From Candidatus Aminicenantota bacterium (GTDB lineage Bacteria; Acidobacteriota; Aminicenantia; Aminicenantales; UBA8522): DNA of 52,874 nt. The stretch spans positions 1 through 52,874 of the forward strand of contig JAFNEO010000040.1 of NCBI GenBank assembly GCA_017886205.1, written 5' to 3'. The translations under genes and the position numbers were made by a program. The notes below the pieces were generated by a model. That model had not been told where the DNA came from and made no database searches. It was given only the letters and a program-made list of their open reading frames with translations. This document shows positions 9,222 through 18,521 of this stretch, piece by piece (within the stretch, counting starts at the first letter, position 1; the number at the start of each line of letters is the position of its first letter).

Positions 9222-10142
9222 ATGATTGCCGCCCACATTCCTGACGAATATGGCCCCTACCTCCGCATCGGGACCTGTTCCTGGAAATTCGACTCCTGGA
9301 AGGGCCTGCTCTACGAAGGCGGGAAGAGATATCGTCAGCAGGACTACCTCCCTGACTATGCCAGGCACTTGAATTCGGTGGAAGTGGACCAGTGGTTCTG
9401 GAGTCTGTACCCCGAGGCCATCCGTTTGCCTGATATCCGAACCGTCAGGGAGTACGCCGAATCGGTCCCCGACGATTTCGTGTTCACCGTTAAGGCCCCC
9501 AACGCCCTGACCCTGACCCATTTCTATTCCAAGCAGCCGGCTGCCTATGCCGCTTCCGCCGGCGCGCCCAACACCCATTTCCTCGACACCGCCCTTCTCG
9601 AGCGTTTCCTCGAGCGCCTGACTCCACTGGGCCGAAAGCTCGGTCCGATCATGTTCCAGTTCGAATACCTCAACCGGATGAAAATGCCCTCCCGGGACAT
9701 GTTTTGCGAGCGCCTGCAGGCTTTCATCTCGCGGGCGCCGCAGGGGTTCCGGTATGCCGTCGAAACACGCAACCCAAACTATCTCTCTCCGCCGTTTTTC
9801 CGATTTCTCAAAGACTGCGACTGCGGATATGTCTACCTCGAGGGCTATTACATGCCGCCGATCGGCAGCATTTTTGAGAGATTCTCTCCCGACACGGCCG
9901 ATTTCTCGATCATCCGCCTCCACGGCGGCGACAGACGGCAGATCGAAACAGATACCGGAGAGGTCTGGGATCGCCTCGTCTCCCCAAAACCCGAAGCGGT
10001 CCAGGCGGCGGCGAGGATCGTCCGGGCCAACACCCGCCGTCGCGTCCTCACCTATGTCAATGTCAATAACCACCTCGAGGGAAGCGCTCCGCTGACCATC
10101 CAGCGCCTGCTCGAGGCCTTGGCCCAAGAAAAATCCTATTGA
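9222..10142 (+). CDS. DUF72 family protein
   Basis: 306 residues. The opening LRIGTCSWKFDSWKGLLY, the EVDQWFWSLY segment, FVFTVKAPNALT, the central FAVETRN-like YAVETRNPNY and the late IIRLHGGDRR are the conserved strands of DUF72, a TIM-barrel family of unknown biochemical function. A GTG at 9174 would add 16 residues; the ATG at 9222 is preferred because the extra segment does not look like the family and GTG 9174 has no properly spaced ribosome site. The gene stands alone between the sigma factor and the PilZ gene, whose promoter overlaps its stop codon. Confidence 0.85.
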   Translation: MIAAHIPDEYGPYLRIGTCSWKFDSWKGLLYEGGKRYRQQDYLPDYARHLNSVEVDQWFWSLYPEAIRLPDIRTVREYAESVPDDFVFTVKAPNALTLTHFYSKQPAAYAASAGAPNTHFLDTALLERFLERLTPLGRKLGPIMFQFEYLNRMKMPSRDMFCERLQAFISRAPQGFRYAVETRNPNYLSPPFFRFLKDCDCGYVYLEGYYMPPIGSIFERFSPDTADFSIIRLHGGDRRQIETDTGEVWDRLVSPKPEAVQAAARIVRANTRRRVLTYVNVNNHLEGSAPLTIQRLLEALAQEKSY

Positions 10143-10167
10143 TATTCACGCTCCCTCTTGCTATATT
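10139..10167 (+). promoter_or_regulatory. Sigma-70 promoter for the PilZ gene, leaderless type
   Basis: TTGATA (10139-10144) overlaps the stop codon of the DUF72 gene; 17 bp later an extended -10 TGC-TATATT ends at 10167. The ATG at 10176 begins 8 bases after the -10 box, so the mRNA would have a leader of 0-2 bases. Confidence 0.65.
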
Positions 10168-10175
10168 CTCTTCCT

Positions 10176-10640
10176 ATGGCCAGGTTGCGCAAGAAAGACC
10201 GGAAAAAAGATCCGTCAGGGGTCGAGGCCGCCCGACTAAAATCCCCAGAGGGTGAGATGCGTAACAAAAAGGAAGCGGCCCCGCATTTCCGGGAAAGACG
10301 CGGGGACAGCCGAATAAACGAGGAAGACAAGGTCGTCATCGAGCTCCTGACCAACGGCCGGCCGCCGGCCGATAAGACGATCATCTACGCCCTGACCAAA
10401 GACATATCGCCCGGCGGAGTCCGGCTGACAACCAATATGCCCTTGCCCGTCAACACGCTTCTCAAGATGGAGATCGTCCTCTCCCAGCGCCGCCGCGCTG
10501 TCCATGTCATGGGAATAGTCCGGTGGTGGGCGCGCAGCATGAATGAGGAGGAGCTATTCGAGATCGGGATCGAGTTCATTAAGATCTCTCCCGATAACAA
10601 GATGCTCCTCCTTGAACACACCTACAAGAAAAGTGGTTGA
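10176..10640 (+). CDS. PilZ domain protein (cyclic-di-GMP binding)
   Basis: 154 residues. A basic N-terminal tail of about 38 residues is followed by a PilZ domain with both cyclic-di-GMP signatures: RGDSR (the RxxxR motif, Arg42 and Arg46) and DISPGG (the D/NxSxxG motif, 76-81). Binding of c-di-GMP is therefore likely, with the tail closing over the nucleotide. No partner domain is present, so it should act through protein contacts, for example on motility or surface polymers. No Shine-Dalgarno is seen, in line with the very close promoter. Confidence 0.85.
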   Translation: MARLRKKDRKKDPSGVEAARLKSPEGEMRNKKEAAPHFRERRGDSRINEEDKVVIELLTNGRPPADKTIIYALTKDISPGGVRLTTNMPLPVNTLLKMEIVLSQRRRAVHVMGIVRWWARSMNEEELFEIGIEFIKISPDNKMLLLEHTYKKSG

Positions 10641-10674
10641 ACCGCCTTTCTCGGGGCGGGAAAGGAGCGTTTCT

Positions 10675-11622
10675 GTGACTCGATCCATCGAGCGTCGAGA
10701 ATTCCTCAAGAAGGGCCTGAGGGTTGGATTAACGGCGGCGGTGGGCGGTCCGCTCCTCCGCCAATTCGCCGACCACCCGCTTCTCGCCCTGGCCAAAGAC
10801 GTGCCCGACATCGCCGCCGTTGAGGGTGACGATTACGGGCGGAACGCCCTCAAGGCCGTAGAGCTCCTGGGGGGGATCTATCGCTTCGTCCCCAAGAACT
10901 CGCGGGTCGCCATCCTGGCCAATGTCCAGAGCAGCCATCCGGGGACCTTCACCAGCCCGATCGTCCTCCGGTCTGTCCTCCGGCTTTGCCGGCAGGCCGG
11001 AGCCAAAGAGATCAGCCTGGTGAGCTGGCAAACCCTGAAAAACTGGGAATCCACGGGGCTGGCCCAAGTCGTCGCCGAGGAGGGTGCCACCCTGAAGCTG
11101 ATTGAGCGCGACGAGGCCAACTTCAAGCCGGCGCCCGTCCCGGGGGGGAAAGCCCTCACTGAGGCCCGGATCCTGAGCGTCCTCTTTGAACACGATGTCT
11201 TCATCAACATGCCGGTGACTAAAGACCATGCCGGCAACAAGTTCACGGGCACGATGAAAAATCTGATGGGCATCAACTCCCCGGCAAACAACCGGACCTT
11301 TCACAAGGAGAACTGGCAGACCGACAGCAGTGCCATAGAACATCTCGACCAGTCGATCGCCGACCTCAACATGGCTGTGAAGCCGACGATCAACCTGGTC
11401 GACGCCACCGAGTTCATCACCACCAACGGGCCGTTCGGTCCGGGCGATATTATCAAGCCGAAAAAAGTTGTCGCTGGTGTAGACCGGGTGGCCATCGACG
11501 CCTATTGCGCGGCGCTGTGGGGTCTTAAAGGCGAAGATATCGTCATGATCAAGCGCGGGCAGGAACACGGCCTGGGCCAATACGACCTCAAGAAGCTCAA
11601 GATCAAGGAGATAAGCGTCTGA
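10675..11622 (+). CDS. DUF362 protein with Tat signal
   Basis: 315 residues from a GTG preceded by AAAGGAG. The N-terminus RREFLKKGLRVGLTAA is a twin-arginine signal, so the protein is probably exported folded, perhaps with a cofactor. The body matches DUF362: SSHPGTFTSPIVLRSVLRLC, VFINMPVTKDHAGNKFTGTMKNLMGI and the final VAGVDRVAIDAYCAALWGL. No ferredoxin-type CxxCxxC cluster is present, unlike larger DUF362 proteins. It is the first gene of a tight set with a secreted DUF6599-like protein and a gamma-glutamyltransferase. Confidence 0.85.
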   Translation: MTRSIERREFLKKGLRVGLTAAVGGPLLRQFADHPLLALAKDVPDIAAVEGDDYGRNALKAVELLGGIYRFVPKNSRVAILANVQSSHPGTFTSPIVLRSVLRLCRQAGAKEISLVSWQTLKNWESTGLAQVVAEEGATLKLIERDEANFKPAPVPGGKALTEARILSVLFEHDVFINMPVTKDHAGNKFTGTMKNLMGINSPANNRTFHKENWQTDSSAIEHLDQSIADLNMAVKPTINLVDATEFITTNGPFGPGDIIKPKKVVAGVDRVAIDAYCAALWGLKGEDIVMIKRGQEHGLGQYDLKKLKIKEISV

Positions 11623-11633
11623 CGCGGGGACAA

Positions 11634-12569
11634 TTGAGCCTGGCCGTAGTACTCTGCTTGTCCCTTCTCTGTCCGGCGTTCTCCGGGCAGGCAGGGACTC
11701 AACTTAAAGATCGCCCTCTTTTGGCTCTCCTCCCGGATGGGCCGGAGCTCAGAGGCTGGGCAAAAGACGGCGACCCTCAGTTCTTCGAAGGCAAAGACCT
11801 CTTCATCTATATCGACGGCGGTGCAGAGATCTATTTTGAGTACGGCTTTCGGAGGGTCATCGTCCAGGATTACAGAAACGATGCCGGGAACCGCATCTCC
11901 ATCGAAATCTTCGAGATGGAATCGACCGACAGCGCCTACGGGATGTTCACGTTCAAGAGAAGCCCTCGGGGCGAAGCGGTTGCTTTAGGCGATGAATGCC
12001 AGCTGGCCGATTATTACCTGAACCTCTGCAAGGGCCGCTATCTGGTGACCATCACCAGCCTCGACCAAGAGGCCGCAGCAAAGGAGGGCCTCGCTGCACT
12101 CGCCCGGCTAGTCGAGAAGAAGTTGAGCGAGCGCGGGCAGCGTCCGGGCCTGATATCCCTGCTCCCGGAAGAAGACCAACAGCCCCAGAGCATCAAGTTC
12201 TTCAAGGGCCCTCTCGCCCTTTACAACAGCTATCCCTTTTTCAGGGAAGATGTCTTGGCTTTCCAGTCAGGGATTAAGGGCGAGTATGCGAACGGCTGCA
12301 GCCTATTTCTGTTTGAGTACGGCGCTGAGGAATCGGCGGGCAGACGGTTCTCCGAAGCCCGCAGGAAATTCTCCGCCGAACCTAAATACCGGAATATTCA
12401 GTGGGATGGAGAGCTGCTCAATGCCAAGGACGATAAGGGAAGAACGATACTCGCCAGACGATCAGGGCGATATATCGTCCTCGTGCTCGGTGAAAATAAC
12501 CCAGTGACGGCGGAGACGTTGATGGCCCGTGCGGAGATACGACTCAAGGCCCAGAAGGAGGATCGATGA
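11634..12569 (+). CDS. Secreted protein, DUF6599-like
   Basis: 311 residues from a TTG start 12 bases after the DUF362 gene. An N-terminal signal peptide ends near AFSGQAG. The conserved-looking parts are FFEGKDLFIYIDGGAEIYFEYGF, EIFEMESTDSAYGMFTF and a second half with SLFLFEYG. This pattern resembles DUF6599, which I associate with DUF362 neighbours in Acidobacteriota-like genomes (from memory). Function unknown. Its stop overlaps the gamma-glutamyltransferase start by 4 bases, so the two are translationally coupled. Confidence 0.65.
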   Translation: MSLAVVLCLSLLCPAFSGQAGTQLKDRPLLALLPDGPELRGWAKDGDPQFFEGKDLFIYIDGGAEIYFEYGFRRVIVQDYRNDAGNRISIEIFEMESTDSAYGMFTFKRSPRGEAVALGDECQLADYYLNLCKGRYLVTITSLDQEAAAKEGLAALARLVEKKLSERGQRPGLISLLPEEDQQPQSIKFFKGPLALYNSYPFFREDVLAFQSGIKGEYANGCSLFLFEYGAEESAGRRFSEARRKFSAEPKYRNIQWDGELLNAKDDKGRTILARRSGRYIVLVLGENNPVTAETLMARAEIRLKAQKEDR

Positions 12570-14422
12570 TCGCTGGCAAAGATAGGTTCGGATCCACGAC
12601 CATAATAATGACCTTCCTTTTTTTATCTCTATTGGCCGCCGGTTGTGAGGGCCGGGCGGCGGACCGCACCGAAAAGCCCGTCCTGCACGGCAAGCACTGG
12701 GTGGCCATCACGGGAAAACCGCTGGGAGCCACGGCCGGCGCCATGATCTTCCTAAGGGGCGGGAACGCCGTCGATGCCGCCTGCGCCATGCTGGGCGCTG
12801 TCTGCACGATGTACGACGTGCTGAGCTGGGGAGGGGAGACCCAGGCCTTGATCTATAATCCCAAGACAGGAAAGGTCATCGGAGTCAATGCGCTGGGTGT
12901 CGCCCCGACTGGAGCGACGGCCGAATTCTTCCTTCAGAAAGGGATGAAATACCCGCCCGCCTACGGCCCCTTGTCGGCGGTTACACCGGGCACTCCCGGA
13001 GGGCTGATGGTGATGCTGGCTGAGTTCGGCACGATGAGCCTCAAGGATGTCCTCCAGCCGGCCATCCAGATGGCCGATGGATATCCCATCGAGGAAGAGC
13101 TGGCAGGGAGCATCGAGAGGGGAAAAGAGCGCCTCAAGCAATGGCCATACTCCAGGAAGGTCCTCCTGACTCACCTGGGGGAGAAATGGGAAGCGCCGGA
13201 GCCGGGAGAGATATTCCGTCAGCCTGACCTAGCGGCTACGCTCCGGAAGCTGGTCGAGGCCGAAGATCGGGCGCTGGCCTCGGGGAAGAGCCGCCGGGAA
13301 GCGATCTTGGCCGCCTACGATCGTTTCTATAAAGGTGATATCGCCGGCGAATTCGCCCGCGGCTGCCAAGAGCAGGGGGGGCTCATCACGCCGGAAGACC
13401 TGGCCAGATGGAAGGTCTATCTCGAAGAGCCTGTAACCTCCAATTACAAAGGCATCGACGTCTATAAACTCACCTCCTGGGTCCAGGGTCCGGTCATGCT
13501 CCAGGCTCTCAACATGCTGGAGAAAATGGACCTGAAGTCCATGGGATTCAACAGCGCCAAGTATATCCATTCCCTCTACCAGGTCATGAACCTGGCCTTT
13601 GCCGACCGGGATTTCTACTACGGCGATCCCCATTTTCCGCCCCAAGAGCCTCTCCATGGACTGCTTTCAAAGAAGTATGCGGAAGAACGGCTCAAGGGGA
13701 TTAACTGGGAGGCCAATGACCCGGATATAAAACCTGGTAATCCATATCCATTCGAAGGAAAGAAAAATCCCTATCTCCATTATCTGGAGGAATGGAAAAA
13801 TGTGCCTCCGCCGGGCCGTGAGGATACGTCGGGCTTTTTCTCGGGGACGACCTCAATCCAGGCGGCTGACGAGCAGGGCTGGGTCGTTTCGGTGACGCCG
13901 AGCGGCGGCTGGATACCAGCCTGCATCGCCGGCACGACCGGCATCGGAATGAGCCAGCGCATGCAGAGCTTTGTTTTGGACGAGAAGGAGAACCCGTTCA
14001 ACGTCGTCGAACCGGGGAAGAGGCCGCGGGCGACGCTGACGCCTGGCCTGGCCCTTAAAGACGGGAAGCCCTACCTCTCTTTTGCCGTGCAAGGCGGAGA
14101 CACCCAGGACCAGAACCTCCTGCAGTTTTTCCTGAATGTCGTCGAGTTCGGGATGAACGTCCAACAGGCCTGCGAGGCGCCGAATATCACCAGCTACCAG
14201 ATGAGGAATTCCTTCGGCGAGCATGAAACTCTGCCGGGTCGCCTGGAGATCAACGAAAAAGTCCCGCCGGATGTCCGAGACAAGCTTACGGCGATGGACT
14301 ACAAGCTGACCGTGAGGAAGTACACCTCGGGCCCGATCAACGCCATCTATTTCGACTGGAAGCATGGGACGTTCTGGGGAGGCTCCTCCAACTACGGCGA
14401 GGACTACGGCATCGCCTGGTAG
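12566..14422 (+). CDS. Gamma-glutamyltransferase family lipoprotein
   Basis: 618 residues, Ntn-hydrolase that self-cleaves and transfers or hydrolyses gamma-glutamyl groups. Lipobox LAAGC (Cys27) predicts anchoring outside the cytoplasm. Family features: GGNAVDAACAM at about 65-75, GTPGG at 142-146, the cleavage site SGTTSIQAAD with predicted nucleophile Thr428, and PRATLTPGLALKDGKP. The usual TTHYSVVD is TTSIQAAD, so the residues right after the nucleophile differ and substrate use may too. The overlap with the upstream gene points to a three-gene operon with DUF362. Confidence 0.88.
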   Translation: MIAGKDRFGSTTIIMTFLFLSLLAAGCEGRAADRTEKPVLHGKHWVAITGKPLGATAGAMIFLRGGNAVDAACAMLGAVCTMYDVLSWGGETQALIYNPKTGKVIGVNALGVAPTGATAEFFLQKGMKYPPAYGPLSAVTPGTPGGLMVMLAEFGTMSLKDVLQPAIQMADGYPIEEELAGSIERGKERLKQWPYSRKVLLTHLGEKWEAPEPGEIFRQPDLAATLRKLVEAEDRALASGKSRREAILAAYDRFYKGDIAGEFARGCQEQGGLITPEDLARWKVYLEEPVTSNYKGIDVYKLTSWVQGPVMLQALNMLEKMDLKSMGFNSAKYIHSLYQVMNLAFADRDFYYGDPHFPPQEPLHGLLSKKYAEERLKGINWEANDPDIKPGNPYPFEGKKNPYLHYLEEWKNVPPPGREDTSGFFSGTTSIQAADEQGWVVSVTPSGGWIPACIAGTTGIGMSQRMQSFVLDEKENPFNVVEPGKRPRATLTPGLALKDGKPYLSFAVQGGDTQDQNLLQFFLNVVEFGMNVQQACEAPNITSYQMRNSFGEHETLPGRLEINEKVPPDVRDKLTAMDYKLTVRKYTSGPINAIYFDWKHGTFWGGSSNYGEDYGIAW

Positions 14423-14475
14423 AGGTACAGGGATGTGTACTGAATTTTCACAAATTCGGAACGATTCGCCGGTTT

Positions 14476-14505
14476 TTGACATCCTGCACAGGCCTATGTT
14501 ATATG
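14476..14505 (+). promoter_or_regulatory. Sigma-70 promoter, short or absent leader
   Basis: TTGACA (14476-14481) followed by TATATG (14500-14505) at 18 bp, or TTATAT at 17 bp. The ATG at 14515 is only 9 bases beyond the -10 box and has no Shine-Dalgarno. Confidence 0.5.
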
Positions 14506-14514
14506 ACTCCCGCC

Positions 14515-15801
14515 ATGGCTGATAATCCAACCCTCGCCCGGTTCTTGGGCGCTCTGCCAAAAATCAGGCAGCGTTTTCCCCAGATCGAAAAAGATATTCA
14601 CGGCAACAAGCGCATCCATCTCAACTGCGGGGCGGGCACTCTGGTTGTCGATACAGCCGCCAGAGCGATGGCCGAAGCGGCGACCTGGCTCAACTCACTT
14701 CCCGGAGAAGTGTATCCTGCGGAGGTGACGACCAAGGGTTTTCACTGGCAGATAAGGCAGATCGCCGCCGACTTCCTGAACGCCCCGAATCCCGAAGAAA
14801 TCAGCTTTCATGCTTCGACGTCGCAGGCCCTCCTCAACCTGGCTCTCTCCATGCGCGGGCTTATCCGGGGAAAGAACAACCTGATCGTCACCGACCTCGA
14901 CCATATGGCCAACGTCTCACCCTGGGAGTCCATCGGCGGGAAATGGTGGGGGGGTGAAGTCAGACGGGTCCGGCTCAGGGACAACTGCTGTCTCGACGTG
15001 GATCATCTTTTATCATTGGTCGACAGACAAACGAGTGTCGTAGCTGTCACTCTGGCCTCCAACAGCATTGGCACCATCGTCCCCCTGCAAGTGCTTGTCC
15101 CCGAGGTCAGGATGAAATCGCCCTCGTGTCTGGTCGTAGTGGATGCCGTCCACCATGCCCTGCATGGACCCATCGATGTCCAAGCCTTGGACTGCGATTT
15201 CCTGTCCTTCTCGGGCTACAAGGTATTCGGACCGATGCTGGGGGTCTTCTGGGGAAAGAAGGCCTTGCTCGATCGCTTGATCCCTTTCCGCGTGGAAACC
15301 AACAAAAACGAAACGCCATTTAAGTTCGAGCAGGGGAGTCTGAGCAACCCGGCCCTCGCCTCACTGGGAGCCGCTCTCAAGTACCTGCTCTGGCTGGCCG
15401 ACGAAGTCGAACCGGAAGCCTCGCCGGAAAACCGTCCGGCCAAGTTCAGAAGAGCAATGACGGCGATCGCTTCCTATGAACGGGAGATCTCCCGGACCGT
15501 CCTGGAGACTTTTTCGAGGTTCGACCGGGCGAGATGGACCGGCTACGGTCTAGTGGACCCGGCCGACTGCGACCGCCGGGACCCGACGTTTGCCTTCGAG
15601 GTCGCCGGCCGGAGCGCCAGGGAGGTCAAAAAATTCCTCTGGGATAGAACGGGCATTCAGGTGGCCGACGGCAATCACTACTCGGCCGTCTTTTATCGAC
15701 ATTTGAAGAAGGACAGCGTCTGCCGGGCCAGCTTCGCCCACTACGTCAGCCTGGAGGAAACAAAGGTATTCCTGGGGGCTTTGGAAGAACTGCTGCGCTG
15801 A
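14515..15801 (+). CDS. Class V aminotransferase, cysteine-desulfurase-like PLP enzyme
   Basis: 428 residues. PLP-enzyme fold type I: Asp210 in VVVDAVHH contacts the ring nitrogen and Lys236 in SFSGYKVFGP is the Schiff-base lysine. TSQALLNLALSMRGL near residue 102 forms the phosphate-binding turn. The fold matches NifS/SufS/isopenicillin-N-epimerase relatives, but no clear catalytic-loop Cys for desulfuration stands out, so it may be a lyase, epimerase or transaminase instead. ATG 14503 in the same frame is an alternative start. It stands alone, with its own promoter. Confidence 0.8.
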   Translation: MADNPTLARFLGALPKIRQRFPQIEKDIHGNKRIHLNCGAGTLVVDTAARAMAEAATWLNSLPGEVYPAEVTTKGFHWQIRQIAADFLNAPNPEEISFHASTSQALLNLALSMRGLIRGKNNLIVTDLDHMANVSPWESIGGKWWGGEVRRVRLRDNCCLDVDHLLSLVDRQTSVVAVTLASNSIGTIVPLQVLVPEVRMKSPSCLVVVDAVHHALHGPIDVQALDCDFLSFSGYKVFGPMLGVFWGKKALLDRLIPFRVETNKNETPFKFEQGSLSNPALASLGAALKYLLWLADEVEPEASPENRPAKFRRAMTAIASYEREISRTVLETFSRFDRARWTGYGLVDPADCDRRDPTFAFEVAGRSAREVKKFLWDRTGIQVADGNHYSAVFYRHLKKDSVCRASFAHYVSLEETKVFLGALEELLR

Positions 15802-15879
15802 TGTGAAGCGGCCGAGTCTCATCACGGCAACCAACAGAAAAGGTCGCGCCGCGATAATAAATAGAGAAAGGAATGCTCC

Positions 15880-16213
15880 ATGGAGAAACGGGTGAGCACC
15901 GGATTGGTTCTTGGCTTGCTGGCCATAGTTATCCTGTCCCCAGGCGGCCAGGCCAAGAAACCCGATAAGCTTCTGGGCATCGAAACGTTCATGGAAATGG
16001 AGCCGGATGGCCGCTGGATCGCCTACACCGGTTTTGATGACAAAGACTACACCAGCCATGCTGAAGATGCTCAAAAAAGACACCTTGATCGTCCGCATGC
16101 CCGAGGAATACCACGGCTGGCGGCAGCCGTCACACCGTCTACTCCGGCAGCTCTACCTCATGGCCTGGTTCGAGAAGTACCGGGTCAAGCCTGAAGGGGC
16201 CGAGAATAAATAG
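15880..16213 (+). pseudogene. Remnant of an S9-type (prolyl oligopeptidase family) secreted peptidase
   Basis: The first frame (from ATG 15880) encodes a signal peptide and an EPDGRWIAYTGFDDKDYT segment typical of the beta-propeller of S9 peptidases. From about 16050 the homology continues in the +1 frame: a helix with MLKMLKKDTLIVRMPEEYHGW, then YLMAWFEKY, which is the extreme C-terminus of such enzymes including the region around the catalytic His. Full-length members have 600-700 residues; here only about 110 remain. An internal deletion plus a frame change explains this best. The flanking genes (M24 peptidase, cyclase lipoprotein) are intact. Confidence 0.75.
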
Positions 16214-16255
16214 GACGCACTTGGGCGCATTCGAGCCATTCGAAGGAGCTTCCAG

Positions 16256-17614
16256 ATGAACAAAAAGCACTTAAAAAGAGCGATTGTCTTCTTTGTTTTG
16301 GCCTTCCTCCTCTACCCGTCCCTATCGTTCGGCCAACGGACGGGATATACCAAGGAGGAATTCATGAGGCGCCGAGCCACGCTCATAGAAAAAGTGAGCG
16401 ACGGCCTGATCATCCTTTTCGGCGAGACGATGCCCCTCCCCGGAACTCATTTCCACCAGGACAATGATTTCTACTACCTGACCGGCCTCGAAGACCCGGG
16501 AGCGGTGCTGATCCTGGTGCCCAAGACCAGGGAATCCTGTCTTTTCCTTCCCCAGCAGACACCGCGCGAGGAGCTTATGGGGGGCGCCAACCTGCTCAAG
16601 GACGCCAAGGCCAAGGAAAAAACCGGGTTTACCGAGATCTATCAGGTGAGCTTCTTCGATGAATACATCGGCCGAAACTTGTCGAGGACGGGGATGACCC
16701 TGCATCTTCGTCTCTCTCCCGGCGATACCATCGACAACGCCCGGTATGAAACGCTGATCTTCACGGCCCGCCAGGCCCGCCTCCACTACAACGATCAGAT
16801 CTCCCTCGACAATTACCGGATCCTCAAACTCAAGGAGCGTTTCCCCTCCGCTGTTTTCAAGGACATCACGCCGTCGATCGACGCCCTGCGGGTGATCAAG
16901 AGCCCCGAGGAAATCGAAGTCATGAGGCGAAACGGCCACATCTCGGCTGAGGGAGTCAAGCAGGCCATGCTGGCCACCCGACCCAGCGGCTATGAGTACG
17001 AGATCGAAGCGGCGGCCATACACGTCGTCTTGAAAAACGGGGCCACCGGAGCCGCCTATCCGCCCATTGTCGGCTCAGGACCCAACACCTGCATCCTGCA
17101 CTATGAGAAGAACGAGCGCCAGGTGGAAGACGGAGACCTCGTCCTGATGGATTTTGGAGGCCTTCTGGACTATATGTGTATGGACATTTCGCGGACTTGG
17201 CCGGCCTCCGGGAAGTTCACCAAGGAACAGAGAGAAGTCTACGAGATCGCGCTCGAGATCCAGAAGGCCTGCATCGAAGCCTACCGTCCGGGCGTTACCA
17301 ACGAGGACGTCCAGAAGCATGTGATCGAGGTCATGAAAAAGAAAGGGCTCGACCCCCGGGGTCAGAGGGGCGGGTTCGGCCACTACGTCGGGCTCTGCAC
17401 CCATGATGTCGGACCCCGGATGGAGAAACTGCAGGAAGGCATGGTCTTCGCCATCGAGCCCGGCTTCTACTATCCCGAAAAGAACATCGGCGTCCGCATC
17501 GAGGACACCGTCCTCATTACCAAGGACGGCTGCGAGGTCCTGACCAAGGATGTCCCCAAGGAGATCGACGAGGTCGAGAAGCTGCTGAGCCAACGCGAGA
17601 TGAAGAAAAAATGA
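16256..17614 (+). CDS. Secreted Xaa-Pro aminopeptidase (M24B)
   Basis: 452 residues. Signal peptide at 1-26, an AMP_N domain (GLIILFGE ... NDFYYLTGLEDPGAVLIL) and a pita-bread peptidase domain with all five metal ligands: Asp299, Asp310, His376, Glu401 and Glu416, plus His282. It removes N-terminal residues preceding proline, using two Mn or Co ions. Export suggests digestion of proline-rich peptides outside the cytoplasm. AAGGAG precedes the ATG. It lies in a run with a broken S9 peptidase gene and a cyclase-family lipoprotein. Confidence 0.93.
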   Translation: MNKKHLKRAIVFFVLAFLLYPSLSFGQRTGYTKEEFMRRRATLIEKVSDGLIILFGETMPLPGTHFHQDNDFYYLTGLEDPGAVLILVPKTRESCLFLPQQTPREELMGGANLLKDAKAKEKTGFTEIYQVSFFDEYIGRNLSRTGMTLHLRLSPGDTIDNARYETLIFTARQARLHYNDQISLDNYRILKLKERFPSAVFKDITPSIDALRVIKSPEEIEVMRRNGHISAEGVKQAMLATRPSGYEYEIEAAAIHVVLKNGATGAAYPPIVGSGPNTCILHYEKNERQVEDGDLVLMDFGGLLDYMCMDISRTWPASGKFTKEQREVYEIALEIQKACIEAYRPGVTNEDVQKHVIEVMKKKGLDPRGQRGGFGHYVGLCTHDVGPRMEKLQEGMVFAIEPGFYYPEKNIGVRIEDTVLITKDGCEVLTKDVPKEIDEVEKLLSQREMKKK

Positions 17615-17635
17615 CCAGATAGGAAGGAGGAGGGC

Positions 17636-18433
17636 ATGAGGGTTCTAAAGAAGGGGATTCTGCTTCTTTTGCCGGTCTGCTGGCTGGTACTCATGGCGTG
17701 TTCGACCCAACATCCCGGACAGACCATTCTGGACATGACCTATCCTCTGGACGAGGCGGCGATCTTCTGGCCCACGGCCAAACCCTTTTCCCTGACCAAG
17801 GTGGCCTGGGGAATCTCGGAGGGCGGCTGGTGGTACGCCTCGAACGAATTCAGCGCCTCCGAACATGGTGGTACCCATGCCGACGCGCCCATCCATTTCG
17901 CCGCCGGCGGCCGGACGATCGACCAGATCCCCCTCGCGGAATGGATCGGGCCGGCGGTCAAGGTCGATGTCACGGCGCAATGCGGTCGGGATAGAGACTA
18001 TCTGCTCAGCACGGATGACCTGAAGTCATGGGAAAAAGTCAGCGGCCGGATTCCCGACGGAGCCTGGGTCATCATGTACACCGGAATCGGGACACGCTAC
18101 TATCCAGATAAGAAGATGGTGCTGGGCACCGAAAAAACAGGAAAGGAGGCCATCGCCGAACTCAGCTTCCCCGGATTTTCGGCCGAATCCGTCGAATTCC
18201 TGCTGAAAGAGAGGAACATCAGAGGGATCGCCATCGATACTCCGAGCATCGACCGCGGCAAGTCCGCGGACTTCAAGGTCCATCAGGTCCTATTTGCGGC
18301 CGATAAGCTGGCACTCGAGAACATCGCCAACCTCGACAGGCTCCCGGCCAAAGGGACAACCCTCTATGTCATCCCGATGTTGATCAAGGAAGGGACGGGA
18401 GGGCCGGCCCGTGTCTTCGCCATGTGGGATTGA
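17636..18433 (+). CDS. Cyclase family lipoprotein (kynurenine formamidase-like)
   Basis: 265 residues. Lipobox LMAC (Cys22) marks an exported lipoprotein. The signature HGGTHADAPIHF at 77-88 supplies metal ligands His77, His81, Asp83 and His87 of the Cyclase/KynB family, zinc- or manganese-dependent amide or lactone hydrolases. The later FPGFSAESVEFLL and GIAIDTPSID are also family-typical. An extracellular location makes kynurenine formamidase activity itself less likely; a secreted amidase fits the neighbouring peptidase. GGAGGAGG lies just before the ATG. Confidence 0.88.
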   Translation: MRVLKKGILLLLPVCWLVLMACSTQHPGQTILDMTYPLDEAAIFWPTAKPFSLTKVAWGISEGGWWYASNEFSASEHGGTHADAPIHFAAGGRTIDQIPLAEWIGPAVKVDVTAQCGRDRDYLLSTDDLKSWEKVSGRIPDGAWVIMYTGIGTRYYPDKKMVLGTEKTGKEAIAELSFPGFSAESVEFLLKERNIRGIAIDTPSIDRGKSADFKVHQVLFAADKLALENIANLDRLPAKGTTLYVIPMLIKEGTGGPARVFAMWD

Positions 18434-18461
18434 GCGCCTGAGCTCGCCTGCCCCTCCGGTG

Positions 18462-18490
18462 TTGACACGCCTCGGGATTATCACTATTTT
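18462..18490 (+). promoter_or_regulatory. Sigma-70 promoter for the first TPR kinase
   Basis: TTGACA (18462-18467) and TATTTT (18485-18490) at 17 bp spacing. Predicted start near 18497, leaving a leader of about 25 bases. Confidence 0.6.
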
Positions 18491-18521
18491 AGTATCAGCG
18501 GGAAAAAGAGTGCGGTGAGTG

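Noticed and set aside
14515..15801. Firm assignment as SufS cysteine desulfurase
   Set aside because: PLP residues are clear, but the catalytic-loop Cys is not evident and no suf or isc genes are nearby.
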